DNA of 64,000 bases from Nitrospirota bacterium (GCA_003695915.1 RFGF01000111.1:1-64000); one strand, 5' to 3'. Shown: positions 47,553-57,336, counted from the stretch's first letter. Translations and numbers: made by a program. The notes: generated by a model not told the origin, from the letters alone.

Positions 47553-47732
47553 CAAGGACGCGCTCGCACTATGTCCCCGCGCACAGATTGCGATTCCATG
47601 CGCCTTCTCCAAGACAGCCACGATCTTGGGTAAATGGTGGCTATCCATTCTGTCGGTTAAGTTCTCCCATCGGCTCCCCGAAAAGGGTGAGAGATGACAA
47701 GAAAAAGTATCGCACAGAGAGGAGGAGTATCG

Positions 47733-49040
47733 ATGTCGTTGGTGAAGAAAATTCAAGATAAATCGGCGCGAGTTGGGGTGGTGGGCTTGGGTTATGTGGG
47801 GCTTCCGCTTGCGGTTTTGAATGCAAAAGTTGGGTTCACCGTTATCGGCATCGATGAGGTTCCGGAAAAAGTCGAATCGGTCAATAAAGGCAACAACTAT
47901 ATCTCTGACGTCGTCGACGCAGAATTGAAGGAGGTTGTGGAAAGCACGCGCTTGGTTGCGACCACAGATTTTTCTGTGCTGCGAGATTGCGACATCGTGT
48001 TGATTTGTGTCCCCACGCCATTGACAAAGAATAAAGAGCCCGACCTGACGGCGATTGTGAAAGTCACGGAAATATTATCCCGGTATGTTCATCCTGACAT
48101 GTTGGTCGTCCTGGAAAGCACCACATATCCTGGTACGACGGAGGAAGTCATTCTTCCCAAATTAACGCAAAAGGGATTGATGGCCGGCAAGGATTTGTTT
48201 GTGGCCTTTTCTCCTGAGCGGGTCGATCCCGGCAATCGAACCTTCAAAACTCACAATACGTATAAGTTGGTCGGAGGGGTCACGGATGCGTGTCGAGATG
48301 TTGCCCAACTGTTTTACGAGCAATCAATTGTTAAGATTTTCCCCGTCAGCTCCCCCCGGGTCGCTGAAATGACCAAGGTATTCGAAAATGTGTTTCGCTC
48401 GGTCAACATTGCTCTGGTCAACGAACTCACGCAATTATGCGAGCGGATGAAGATCAATGTGTATGAAGTCATCGATGCGGCGGCGACAAAGAATTTCGGG
48501 TTCATGCCGTTTTATCCCGGGCCCGGCGTCGGAGGCCATTGTATCCCGTTGGATCCCTATTATTTAGCATGGAAGTCGAAGGAGTATGACCTGCATACGC
48601 GCTTTATCGAGTTGGCAGGCGAAATTAACGAAGGCATGCCCTATTTTGTGGTGAATAAGCTGCAACGGATTCTGAATCGCTATGGACGATGTTTGCGAGA
48701 CGCTCCCATTTTTGTATTGGGGGTCACGTATAAAGCCGATATTGGCGATCCACGGGAATCGCCTGCAACAAAGGTGATGGCCCTGTTGTTGCGAGAAGGC
48801 GCGTTGCTACGGTATTCGGATCCCTTTACCCCAACGCTGATGCTCGAAGGCCAGGAGTATCGATCCCAAGCCATTACGCCGGATCTCTTGGCGAGCAGCG
48901 CGTGTGCCCTCATTTTGACGGCTCATTCGGCCTTTGACTATGACATGATCGTCGAACATGCTCCGGTCGTGTTCGATACGCGAAATGGTACCCGTCATGT
49001 CACGCATCACCGGGAGAAAATTATTTTGCTCTCCACCTAG
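47733..49040 (+). CDS. Nucleotide-sugar dehydrogenase (UDP-N-acetyl-hexosamine 6-dehydrogenase family)
   Basis: 435 residues from ATG 47733 (GAGGAGG upstream). The Rossmann motif is GVVGLGYVGLPLAVLNAKVGF. The catalytic cysteine is in PGPGVGGHCIPLDPYYLAW, and the C-terminal domain has GVTYKADIGDPRESPATKVM. It oxidises C6 of a UDP-sugar twice to give a uronic acid. The sequence is closer to WbpA/WecC-like enzymes than to short UDP-glucose dehydrogenase, but the exact sugar is not certain. No other polysaccharide genes are beside it. Confidence 0.87.
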   Translation: MSLVKKIQDKSARVGVVGLGYVGLPLAVLNAKVGFTVIGIDEVPEKVESVNKGNNYISDVVDAELKEVVESTRLVATTDFSVLRDCDIVLICVPTPLTKNKEPDLTAIVKVTEILSRYVHPDMLVVLESTTYPGTTEEVILPKLTQKGLMAGKDLFVAFSPERVDPGNRTFKTHNTYKLVGGVTDACRDVAQLFYEQSIVKIFPVSSPRVAEMTKVFENVFRSVNIALVNELTQLCERMKINVYEVIDAAATKNFGFMPFYPGPGVGGHCIPLDPYYLAWKSKEYDLHTRFIELAGEINEGMPYFVVNKLQRILNRYGRCLRDAPIFVLGVTYKADIGDPRESPATKVMALLLREGALLRYSDPFTPTLMLEGQEYRSQAITPDLLASSACALILTAHSAFDYDMIVEHAPVVFDTRNGTRHVTHHREKIILLST

Positions 49041-49114
49041 TCGGTTGAATGCTTCCTCTTCCGATTGCCATGCTGACTCGCCCGAGCTTCTTCCACCTGC
49101 TTCCCAAAGATTTC

Positions 49115-49144
49115 TTGACAGGCTTTCGATGCGGTTGTTATAAG
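49115..49144 (+). promoter_or_regulatory. Strong sigma-70-type promoter for the hopanoid/Mla operon
   Basis: TTGACA at 49115-49120, an 18-base spacer, and TATAAG at 49139-49144. It lies about 100 bases before the shc start and is one of the clearest promoters in the window. It would drive shc and probably the genes through mlaC, since no terminator is seen between them. Confidence 0.6.
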
Positions 49145-49247
49145 CCCTAGCAATTACTGGTTTCTTTACGAATAGCGTGCCTTGGCCTCGATTGCCTTAG
49201 CATGCTCCCGCGTCGCCCTTCCCTTAACCGCCACGAAGAATGGATCC

Positions 49248-51428
49248 ATGAAACGATTGAAAGCTCTCATTGTGCGCTTATCTGATAGTCTCTTGAACAA
49301 TATCGCCTTGGGGCTTCCTCGCAGCGGAGTTCGATCGCGAAGGAAAGCCCCACCATTGAAACTGGTCTCCCATAATCCGCATCCGGTGGTCGAGTCCTCA
49401 CAAGTTCTCGGACGAGCTGAGCCGACTGTGGCCGGACATGCTGAAGCCATCGAAGACGCTTTGCACAGAGGCGCAGCATGGTTTTTAGCGCACCAAGACT
49501 CCGAGAATGGCTATTGGGTTCACGAGTTAGAAGCGGATACGACGCTGACTTCTGAATACATCATGCTGCGACGCTTTCTCAATCAGGTAGATTTGGATCG
49601 CGAGCGAAAAGCGGTGCGCTATTTGCTGCACACCCAATTACCTGAAGGGGGGTGGTCGATTTATGCAGGCGGCCCTGCAGATGTAAGCGCGTCTGTCAAA
49701 GCGTATTTTGCCCTGAAGCTGGCGGGCGTGTCCGCTGATGAGCCCGCCATGCAATTGGCGCGCGAGGCGATTTTGCGTCAGGGGGGCGTTGTCTCAGCCA
49801 ATGTGTTCACGAAGATCATGTTGGCGTTGTTCGGCCAATACGATTGGCGCGGCATACCGAGTATGCCTCCCGAACTCGTATTGGCCCCACGCTGGCTGTA
49901 CTTCAATCTCTATGCTGTATCGTACTGGTCGAGAGCGGTCATTATCCCGCTACTCATCATCTTTGCCTATCGGCCCCTCTGTCCGATTGCTCGAGAGCAG
50001 GGCGTAGAGGAGCTTTTTGTCGTTCCGCCCGAGCGGGTCGATTATCGAACCTCCCCTCCCTTCCAGCGAGATGCCGCGTGGTTCAGTTGGCGAAACTTTT
50101 TCGTATGGGTCGATGGCCTGTTGAAGTTATACGAATGTTATCCTTTGGTCGAGTTGAGGCGCCGGGCATTGAAAAGGGCCGAACAATGGATGCTCGAGCA
50201 TATGCAGGGAGAAGGCGGTCTCGGCGCCATTTATCCGGCTATGGCGAATTCTGTCATGGCCTTGCAGGTATTGGGCTACTCGCCGGATCATCCTGTGCGA
50301 GCCAAAGCCTTGTCGGAAATCGAAGCCCTCGAGGTGCATACCGCGGCTCCGGACGGCAATCCTTCCCCTCCGATGATGCATGTGCAACCTTGTTTTTCTC
50401 CAGTGTGGGATACGGCCCTGACCATCAACATGTTGATCGAGCGTGGCTTGCCGTTGGATCATCCAGCGCTCCTTCGAGCGGCATCGTGGTTGCGCGCTCG
50501 CCAATGCGCACGCATTGGTGATTGGATCGTTTCGGCTCCGCAGGCAAAACCGGGCGGCTGGTATTTCCAATTTGAAAACGAATGGTATCCCGACGTCGAT
50601 GATACCGCCGCGGTAGTGATCGCGCTGGCGAAACTGCATGCGATGCCCCCTGCGGAGCAGGATGATGCGATTCGTCGCGGCTATGAATGGGTACTGGCGC
50701 TACAAAGCTCCGATGGGGGGTGGGGAGCCTATGACAAAGATAATAATCGCTTGATCTTCAATAAAATCCCGTTTGCGGATCATCAGGCTCTTTTGGATCC
50801 TAGCACTGCGGATCTGACTGGTCGATGTCTCGAAATGTTGGGCACTCTGGGATACGATCGAACGCACCCGGCCGTTCAACCGGCGTTGGAGTTTTTGCGT
50901 CGGGAGCAGGAGCCGAATGGCAGTTGGTATGGACGGTGGGGGGTGAATTACATTTATGGGACATGGTGTGTGTTGTCGGGGTTGCGCGCGATCGGCATGG
51001 ACATGTCCGCCCCGTGGATCCAACGGGCTGTGACATGGCTGGAGTCTGTTCAGAATCAAGACGGGGGATGGGGCGAATCTTGCCTCTCGTATGAGGATCC
51101 GGCGTGGGCCGGAAGAGGGGAGAGCACTCCTTCTCAGACAGCATGGGCCGTGATGGGCTTGTTAGCGGCCGGTGTCTCGGATTCGATCAACGTGCTTCGT
51201 GGCGTCCATTATTTACTCAAGCACCAACGTGAGGATGGCGTATGGGATGAGCCCTTGCATACCGGCACGGGATTTCCGCGGGTGTTTTATCTTCGCTATC
51301 ACGGCTATAGCAAATATTTCCCGCTCTGGGCGCTTGCCATGTATCGGAATGTCAAAATGCAAGGACAGTCGAGGGCCGATGAATTGCGCAAAGCCGCGCA
51401 GGCGGTGCGGCGGAGGTCTTTCTCTTAG
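49248..51428 (+). CDS. shc: Squalene-hopene cyclase
   Basis: 726 residues from ATG 49248. It cyclises squalene to hopene or diplopterol at the membrane. The catalytic DxDD is PDVDDTAAVV at Asp449-Asp452. Several QW repeats are visible (QSSDGGWGAYDKDN, QNQDGGWGESC, LPEGGWSIYAGG, REQEPNGSWYGRWG). The monotopic membrane-binding region is probably the hydrophobic segment ~220-250. It starts the run shc-hpnG-mlaEFDC. Squalene-forming genes (hpnCDE) are not in the window. Confidence 0.96.
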   Translation: MKRLKALIVRLSDSLLNNIALGLPRSGVRSRRKAPPLKLVSHNPHPVVESSQVLGRAEPTVAGHAEAIEDALHRGAAWFLAHQDSENGYWVHELEADTTLTSEYIMLRRFLNQVDLDRERKAVRYLLHTQLPEGGWSIYAGGPADVSASVKAYFALKLAGVSADEPAMQLAREAILRQGGVVSANVFTKIMLALFGQYDWRGIPSMPPELVLAPRWLYFNLYAVSYWSRAVIIPLLIIFAYRPLCPIAREQGVEELFVVPPERVDYRTSPPFQRDAAWFSWRNFFVWVDGLLKLYECYPLVELRRRALKRAEQWMLEHMQGEGGLGAIYPAMANSVMALQVLGYSPDHPVRAKALSEIEALEVHTAAPDGNPSPPMMHVQPCFSPVWDTALTINMLIERGLPLDHPALLRAASWLRARQCARIGDWIVSAPQAKPGGWYFQFENEWYPDVDDTAAVVIALAKLHAMPPAEQDDAIRRGYEWVLALQSSDGGWGAYDKDNNRLIFNKIPFADHQALLDPSTADLTGRCLEMLGTLGYDRTHPAVQPALEFLRREQEPNGSWYGRWGVNYIYGTWCVLSGLRAIGMDMSAPWIQRAVTWLESVQNQDGGWGESCLSYEDPAWAGRGESTPSQTAWAVMGLLAAGVSDSINVLRGVHYLLKHQREDGVWDEPLHTGTGFPRVFYLRYHGYSKYFPLWALAMYRNVKMQGQSRADELRKAAQAVRRRSFS

Positions 51429-51535
51429 AAACGAATTCATGTTCCTGCGCATGGCGGTTGAACCGGCGGCTGACCCCCGTTGCCCATTTCGATCTGCAAG
51501 GCGAAAGGCATCGCCCTCCTCTGTTGACGTATCCG

Positions 51536-52336
51536 ATGGGTTTCGATCTCACCATCGCCGTTTTCACGGCAACGTTCTGGGAATTCCGGGCCGTTCAACG
51601 TGCGCTATCCTCCTTTCGATACATCCGCACGTCGACTGCGACTCGTCTGACGGGATTTGATGACTCTCGCCGTGTCGTGTTGATTCGGACGGGGATCGGC
51701 CCGATAAAGGCTGCTCGGGCGTGTCAGGATCTCTGCTCTTCGGAGGGTGTGGATCTGATTATCGCATCCGGCTTCATCGGTGGTCTTCACCCCGCTGATG
51801 TCGGAACGTTGGTCGTCGCCCATTCTGTCGAGTCGGTTCAGCCCTGGCCGGATGCGCTCCCGGTCGTGGAGGGTCTGCGCTGTCATCACGCTGTCATGCT
51901 GGGCACGGTCGAACTCGGAAACAGGCTGGAGATGCCTATGTTGCAAGGGAAGGTCGTTACCGCTGGGCGAATACTTCCGTCGTCGCATGAAAAGCGCAGG
52001 ATGGCTGAGAAGACGGGAGCGGTCGGTGTCGATATGGAAAGTGCGGCTATAGGGTGGGTGGCGCATGAGCATCGGTGCCCCTTTCTAGTTATCCGGTCGA
52101 TTACCGATGGCGTGTCCAACGATTTACCCGTCGATTTCAATCTGTTTCTCTCTCCGCGTGGGTGGGTTCACGGGATCGGTGCGTTGATGTCGCCCCAACG
52201 GATCAAGGAGATGTATCGTCTCAAGTGCGCCATGGATCGGGCATCTCGAGTATTGACAAATTTTTTCCATGCGTTTTTCGCATCAGCGACATGGGAGCCG
52301 GTGTCGAAATCCCAAAAGGTTCTCGGACATGGCTAG
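51536..52336 (+). CDS. hpnG: HpnG-like hopanoid-associated nucleosidase/phosphorylase
   Basis: 266 residues from ATG 51536; upstream frame (to 51458) is possible but non-conserved. It is of the MTA/SAH nucleosidase and purine nucleoside phosphorylase fold: LIRTGIGPIKAARACQDL, IIASGFIGGLHPADVGTLVV, the active-site VGVDMESAAIG and the late SITDGVSND. In the hopanoid pathway HpnG removes adenine from adenosylhopane, the product of HpnH, to give ribosylhopane. Location between shc and hopanoid-linked transport genes, with hpnH in the same window, supports that role. Its stop overlaps the mlaE start by eight bases. Confidence 0.78.
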   Translation: MGFDLTIAVFTATFWEFRAVQRALSSFRYIRTSTATRLTGFDDSRRVVLIRTGIGPIKAARACQDLCSSEGVDLIIASGFIGGLHPADVGTLVVAHSVESVQPWPDALPVVEGLRCHHAVMLGTVELGNRLEMPMLQGKVVTAGRILPSSHEKRRMAEKTGAVGVDMESAAIGWVAHEHRCPFLVIRSITDGVSNDLPVDFNLFLSPRGWVHGIGALMSPQRIKEMYRLKCAMDRASRVLTNFFHAFFASATWEPVSKSQKVLGHG

Positions 52337-53111
52337 AATCCCGGTTCTGGCTGTTCGCAAAATCGGAGCAGGGACGTTACTCCTCATCGAGGAAATGGGA
52401 CGGATGTTTTTGTTTCTCCTGCGGACCCTTTCCTGGTTATGTCGCCCGCCGTTTCGGTTTTCTCTGATCGTCAAGCAATTGCATTTCGTTGGGTTTAAAT
52501 CGACGTTCGTTGTGGTTCTCACCTCCACGTTTACCGGGATGGTGTTAGGACTCCAGGGCTATTATTCGCTCAGAAAATTCGGATCGGAAGCCTTGCTGGG
52601 ATCGGCGGTCGCTTTGAGCATGATCCGCGAATTGGGCCCCGTCCTCGCTTCGCTCATGGTGACGGCCCGCGCAGGTTCGGCGATGACGGCGGAAATCGGC
52701 ATCATGCGCATTACCGAGCAAATTGATGCGCTTGAAACCATGGCCATCAATCCGTTGCAATATTTGATTACGCCCAAGTTGGTGGCGAGCGTCGTCGGCG
52801 TGCCCTTGTTGGTCGCGATGTTCGACATTGTGGGCATTTGGGGAGGGCATTTGGTGGGGGTCAATTTGCTGGGCGTCAGTTCGGGATCGTATTGGAGTTC
52901 CATTGAATCTGCTGTAGAATGGCGCGATGTCTACGGGGGCATTCTCAAATCCATCAGTTTTGGGCTGATTATCAGTTGGGTTTGCTGCTATAAAGGATTT
53001 TACACGACATTGAGCGCAGAAGGGCTTGGCAAAGCGACGACGGAAGCCGTCGTGCTCACATCGGTATTGATCTTGGTTTGGGATTATTTCCTCACCTCCG
53101 TGTTGTTATAG
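52329..53111 (+). CDS. mlaE: ABC transporter permease, MlaE family
   Basis: 260 residues from ATG 52329, inside the last codons of hpnG, so they are translationally coupled. Five or so membrane segments. The MlaE signature region LREFGSEALLGSAVALSMIRELGPVLASLMVTARAGSAMTAEIG is almost intact, as is IGIMRITEQIDALETMAINPLQYLITPKL. MlaE forms the inner-membrane core of a lipid transporter. Here it is a candidate hopanoid or phospholipid transporter. Confidence 0.93.
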   Translation: MARIPVLAVRKIGAGTLLLIEEMGRMFLFLLRTLSWLCRPPFRFSLIVKQLHFVGFKSTFVVVLTSTFTGMVLGLQGYYSLRKFGSEALLGSAVALSMIRELGPVLASLMVTARAGSAMTAEIGIMRITEQIDALETMAINPLQYLITPKLVASVVGVPLLVAMFDIVGIWGGHLVGVNLLGVSSGSYWSSIESAVEWRDVYGGILKSISFGLIISWVCCYKGFYTTLSAEGLGKATTEAVVLTSVLILVWDYFLTSVLL

Positions 53112-53179
53112 CATGATCAATCACGAAGAAGGGGCGGACGCCATAGCCATTGCTGGCCGAATTCGAGAGGCGTGTCTTC

Positions 53180-53938
53180 ATGATTACCCTCACCGGCATT
53201 CATAAGACATTGGGTGGCCAGCCTGTCCTCAGGGGAGTCGATCTGGAGATTCCTGCCGGTCGATTGACAGCGATCATCGGACCGAGTGGCGAGGGGAAAA
53301 GCGTCTTGCTCAAACATATGATCGGCCTGTTGCGACCGGATCGAGGACATGTCTTCGTGGACGGGGTCGATATCGCACGCATTAGCGACAAAGAATTGAA
53401 TGCCATTCGAAAACGGTTTGCGATGTTGTTCCAGTCCGCAGCTTTATTCGATTCCATGACGGTCTTCGAGAACGTGGCGTTTCCCTTGCGGGAAAAGCAA
53501 TTGGCTAGCGAGCCCGAGCTATCCACGATGGTTCAAGGCATGCTCGATCGCGTAGGATTGGGGAACATGGGGCATAAGTATCCAGCGGAACTGAGCGGCG
53601 GAATGAAAAAACGAGCCGGGTTGGCTCGCGCCCTCGTCACGGGTCCGGAAATTATTTTGTTTGACGAGCCGACGACGGGATTGGATCCCTTGATGACGAA
53701 ATCCATCCATGACCTCATCGTAGCGATGCATCGGGTGTTTGGGTTCACGGGCGTTATTGTCAGTCATGAAATTCCGAAGATTTTTTCCATCGTGGACTGG
53801 GTCGCGATGCTCAGAGACGGAAAAATTCTTGCCATGGCGCCGTCGCAGGAATTTCAACGGATTCCCGATCCTCGGGTTCAGGAGTTCATCTGCATCGACG
53901 ATGCGCCCGCTGCTGTTGCACCGTGTCGGGAGCATTGA
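53180..53938 (+). CDS. mlaF: ABC transporter ATP-binding subunit, MlaF family
   Basis: 252 residues from ATG 53180 (GAGAGG upstream). Walker A IGPSGEGKSVLLKHM, signature LSGGMKKRAGLARAL, Walker B IILFDEPTTGLDP, and a switch His in VIVSHEIP. The Gly-Met-Lys-Lys-Arg signature variant is typical of MlaF. It lies 68 bases after mlaE and should power lipid movement with it. Confidence 0.93.
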   Translation: MITLTGIHKTLGGQPVLRGVDLEIPAGRLTAIIGPSGEGKSVLLKHMIGLLRPDRGHVFVDGVDIARISDKELNAIRKRFAMLFQSAALFDSMTVFENVAFPLREKQLASEPELSTMVQGMLDRVGLGNMGHKYPAELSGGMKKRAGLARALVTGPEIILFDEPTTGLDPLMTKSIHDLIVAMHRVFGFTGVIVSHEIPKIFSIVDWVAMLRDGKILAMAPSQEFQRIPDPRVQEFICIDDAPAAVAPCREH

Positions 53939-54034
53939 CTTCGATGGGGTATGCGAGCGGTGGACTGTGGGCAATAATGCAAAAGCGACGGCGGGAGCAT
54001 CTTCCGAGCACCGGCAGGTGAGATCGGAGCAATA

Positions 54035-54478
54035 ATGGAACGGGGCGCAATTGAGTTAACCGTCGGCATGTTTGTGCTGGTGGGCGTTATCTGTCTCGGA
54101 TACTTGGCCGTGAAGTTGGGAAAGCTCGAGCTCATCGGTGGAAATTATTACGAATTGCACGCGGAGTTTTCCTCGGCCTCCGGTCTCAAACCGGGAGCGC
54201 CTGTCGAAATTGCCGGGGTCCAAGTGGGCCGTGTGAAAGACATTCGGCTTCAAGACGATCAGGCGCATGTCGTTTTTTCGATCCAAGACGGTGTGGCGAT
54301 TTATAGCGATGCGATTGCATCGATCAAGACGCGCGGCATCATTGGGGAAAAATATGTGGAAATTTCTCCAGGGGGCAGCGGCGAGCGCCTTCGGAACGGC
54401 GGTGTCATACAGGATACGGAGTCCGGTATCGATTTGGAACAGGTTATTAGCCAATTTATTCATGGGACAGTTCAATAA
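54035..54478 (+). CDS. mlaD: MCE-domain lipid-binding protein, MlaD family
   Basis: 147 residues: one N-terminal membrane anchor (~9-26, VGMFVLVGVICLGYLAVKLG) followed by one MCE domain (YYELHAEFSSASGLKPGAPVEIAGVQVGRV, TRGIIGEKYVEISPGG). MlaD forms a hexameric ring that carries lipids between the inner membrane and MlaC. It is single-MCE, like E. coli MlaD. The start ATG follows GAGC with a weak site. Confidence 0.92.
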   Translation: MERGAIELTVGMFVLVGVICLGYLAVKLGKLELIGGNYYELHAEFSSASGLKPGAPVEIAGVQVGRVKDIRLQDDQAHVVFSIQDGVAIYSDAIASIKTRGIIGEKYVEISPGGSGERLRNGGVIQDTESGIDLEQVISQFIHGTVQ

Positions 54479-54574
54479 GCCAACGATGCACAGGGCGTCC
54501 ACGAAAGGAGCGAACACACCATGACGGCGGGGACGACACTTTCCACGAGCCAATTCGAAGGCGGAGGCTGGTCG

Positions 54575-55216
54575 ATGTTACGGGCTCTGCACTCTAAGGC
54601 CTTGTTGCGGGTAGGACTTTTCTGTGCGACGATCGTCTTGACCAGTGCCCCATGCTCGATGGCGGGTGAGGAAGCAAAAACGCCAACGGAAGCGGTCAAA
54701 GAAACGGTTGATGCCGTGATCGCGATCCTCTCCGATCCTGAAATGAACAAGCCCGGGCGGGAGCAGGAACGTCGCCAACGATTGGAAGAGGTGATTGGTC
54801 GGCGATTTGATTACGCAGAGATGGGTAAGCGAACGTTGGCCAAACACTGGCGAAAATTAACGCCAGCTCAGCAACAGGAATTCGTACAACTCTTTCAACA
54901 ATTTCTCACGAATTCCTATGCCGGGAATGTCGATGGATATTCCGGCGAACAAGTGCAATATTTGAAGGAGCGGCTGAAGGGAAATTTTGCGGAAGTCCAG
55001 ACGAAGGTGGTATCGCCCAAGGTCCAGATTCCCTTGGATTATCGACTCATCAACAAGAACGGCGAGTGGAAAGTCTACGATGTGGTGATTGACGGAGTCA
55101 GCCTGATGCAGAACTATCGCCGCCAATTTGACCGGATTATTCGTACTTCATCGTTCGATGGGCTTCTCGAACAATTAAAGAGCAAGGCCGCTCAGTCTTC
55201 GACGAAGTCCTCATGA
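54575..55216 (+). CDS. mlaC: MlaC-family periplasmic lipid carrier (toluene-tolerance Ttg2D / HpnM-like)
   Basis: 213 residues from ATG 54575 (GGAGG upstream); ATG 54521, which also has AAAGGAG, would add 18 residues. A signal peptide ends near CSMA. The mature part is a Ttg2-type domain: RFDYAEMGKRTLAKHWRKLTPAQQQEFVQLFQQFLTNSYAG, followed by the strand-rich LINKNGEWKVYDVVIDGVSLMQNYRRQFDRI. HpnM of hopanoid clusters is in the same family, so the protein may carry hopanoids rather than only phospholipids. Confidence 0.87.
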   Translation: MLRALHSKALLRVGLFCATIVLTSAPCSMAGEEAKTPTEAVKETVDAVIAILSDPEMNKPGREQERRQRLEEVIGRRFDYAEMGKRTLAKHWRKLTPAQQQEFVQLFQQFLTNSYAGNVDGYSGEQVQYLKERLKGNFAEVQTKVVSPKVQIPLDYRLINKNGEWKVYDVVIDGVSLMQNYRRQFDRIIRTSSFDGLLEQLKSKAAQSSTKSS

Positions 55217-55432
55217 TGTGCAAACGGATGCTTAGAAACGCTCCGGCATGATGGCGGTGAACGTGGGCATGGAGAGAGAAGCGGCGAGTCGCTCGCCTGC
55301 TCGCATTGACAGGCTGCAAAAACTGTGTGAAACTTCGGCAAGTGGCTCAGTTGCGCCAGCAATGGCCTTTCTTTGTGTGTCTCCAATACATTTTCTTTCT
55401 GGTCGAGAATCGTCAAGAGAAAGGGTGTTCCT

Positions 55433-57331
55433 ATGTCCTTATTGAAAAGGATCGAGAATCCTTTGGATGTGAAAAAGCTGACGCCTGACCAGCTTCCGGC
55501 GCTGTGTCAAGAGGTGCGGGATTTCATCATTCCGGTGTTGTCGAAAGTGGGCGGACATCTGGCGTCGAACCTCGGTGTGGTCGAGCTCACCGTCGCACTG
55601 CATTATTTATTGAACACCCCCAAAGACAAAATTATCTGGGATACGAGCAATCAAACCTACACCCATAAGCTCCTGACAGGTCGCCGAGAGCGGTTCCATA
55701 CGCTCCGACAATTCGGGGGGTTGAGCGGGTTCTGCAAGCGCGAAGAAAGCGTGTACGACACATTTAATGCCGGTCATGCTGGGACAGGTGTGTCAGCCGC
55801 GGTCGGCTTTGTCGAGGCGCGTCGGCATTTGGCGGAAGACTATAAAGTGGTGTGTGTCGTCGGTGACGGCGCGCTCACGGCGGGCATGACGCTGGAAGGG
55901 CTCCAACATGCCGGCGATTTAAAGCAAGACCTGCTGGTGGTATTGAACGATAATCAAATGTCGATTTCACGCAATGTCGGAGCCATCTCGGCCTACCTCA
56001 ATCGCACGTTTACAGGCGAGTTCTACACGCGGTTACGGGAAGAAACGTCACAGTTGTTGGAGACGATTCCGCAGATTGGCGAGCCCATGAAACGCATGGC
56101 CCTTCGAGCTGAGGAATTGGCCAAAGGATTGTTGCTGCCTGGGCTGTTGTTCGAAGAACTCGGGTTCAGATATGTCGGTCCCATCGACGGCCACAACTTC
56201 GACCACCTGCTCCCCACCTTGGAAAATACGCTCAAGCTGAAAGGGCCTACGCTGCTTCATGTCATTACCAAAAAGGGGTTGGGCTACGAACCGGCCATGC
56301 GGGATCCAGTGTGGTTCCATGCTTGTTCGCCGTTCGACCTTGCAACAGGGCGTCCTCTGAAAAAGTCGACGACGCCCTCGTATAGCGAAGTAGCCGTGCA
56401 AACGCTGATCGATTTGGCCCGCCAGGACAAACGCATTGTCGCGCTCACAGCGGCCATGTGCGAAGGCACAGGTCTCTCGGCGTTTGAAAAAGTGTTCCCT
56501 GATCGGCTCTACGATGTCGGGATTGCCGAGCAGCATGCCGTGACATTTGCCGCGGGGTTGGCCGCTCAGGGATTGAGGCCGGTGGTGTGTATGTATTCGA
56601 CATTTCTCCAACGGGCCTATGATCAAGTGGTTCACGATGTGGCAACACAAAATTTGCCCGTCACGTTTTGTATCGATCGCGGGGGATTGGTTGCCGAAGA
56701 CGGAACTACCCATCATGGCGCCTTCGATCTCGCGTATTTGCGCCATGTCCCCAATATGGTGATCATGGCACCAAAAGATGAAAACGAACTCCGTCGGATG
56801 GTGAAAACATGCTTGCAGCATGACGGTCCGGCGGCTGTGCGGTATCCGCGTGGGCGAGGGATCGGTGTGACTATCGACGAAGCGGCTCCGCCTGTTCCCA
56901 TAGGCAGCGGCGAACTTCTTGTCGAAGGTTCCGATATTGCCCTGGTGGCGCTGGGCGTGACGGTGCCGCCTGCTGTCGAAGCCGCAGCGCGATTGGCGGA
57001 GGAAGGCATTGCGGCGACTGTGGTCAACGCACGGTTCGTGAAGCCATTGGACAAGGTGCTCCTTCGTCGAGTGGCCGGTCACGTGAAATGTCTGCTCACG
57101 ATCGAAGAGGGCTGTCGCATGGGCGGATTCGGATCGGCGGTTCTGGAATGGCTCTCGGATGAGGGTTTGTGGAATCTCCCTGTTCGATGTCTGGGGTTGC
57201 CTGATCGGTATATCGAGCAAGGGCCGCAAGAATTGCTGCGTGAAAAATATGGTTTGACGGCCACCGGGATTTTCGAAGAGGCCAAACTGTTGTACGAGCG
57301 CGTGTCCATGCAAGCCGTGTTGCGCGGGTGA
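55433..57331 (+). CDS. dxs: 1-deoxy-D-xylulose-5-phosphate synthase
   Basis: 632 residues from ATG 55433. TPP sites are GDGALTAGM (~144-152) and NDNQMSIS (~172-179). The His of GGHLASNLGVVELT is present, and the catalytic Glu lies in GIAEQHAVTFAAGLA. It condenses pyruvate and glyceraldehyde 3-phosphate, starting the MEP isoprenoid pathway. The usual dxs phrase before the GHxxTxxS block is modified (FNAGHAGTGVSAAVG). ispG follows at once, so these two pathway genes are linked. Confidence 0.95.
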   Translation: MSLLKRIENPLDVKKLTPDQLPALCQEVRDFIIPVLSKVGGHLASNLGVVELTVALHYLLNTPKDKIIWDTSNQTYTHKLLTGRRERFHTLRQFGGLSGFCKREESVYDTFNAGHAGTGVSAAVGFVEARRHLAEDYKVVCVVGDGALTAGMTLEGLQHAGDLKQDLLVVLNDNQMSISRNVGAISAYLNRTFTGEFYTRLREETSQLLETIPQIGEPMKRMALRAEELAKGLLLPGLLFEELGFRYVGPIDGHNFDHLLPTLENTLKLKGPTLLHVITKKGLGYEPAMRDPVWFHACSPFDLATGRPLKKSTTPSYSEVAVQTLIDLARQDKRIVALTAAMCEGTGLSAFEKVFPDRLYDVGIAEQHAVTFAAGLAAQGLRPVVCMYSTFLQRAYDQVVHDVATQNLPVTFCIDRGGLVAEDGTTHHGAFDLAYLRHVPNMVIMAPKDENELRRMVKTCLQHDGPAAVRYPRGRGIGVTIDEAAPPVPIGSGELLVEGSDIALVALGVTVPPAVEAAARLAEEGIAATVVNARFVKPLDKVLLRRVAGHVKCLLTIEEGCRMGGFGSAVLEWLSDEGLWNLPVRCLGLPDRYIEQGPQELLREKYGLTATGIFEEAKLLYERVSMQAVLRG

Positions 57332-57336
57332 CCTCG

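Noticed and set aside
55306-55488. 60-codon frame overlapping the start of dxs, considered as xseB
   Set aside because: Exonuclease VII small subunit often precedes dxs, but the sequence lacks its helical pattern and overlaps the dxs N-terminus.
56048-57313. Minus-strand open frame of 421 codons
   Set aside because: Antisense of dxs; no ribosome binding site and no family resemblance.
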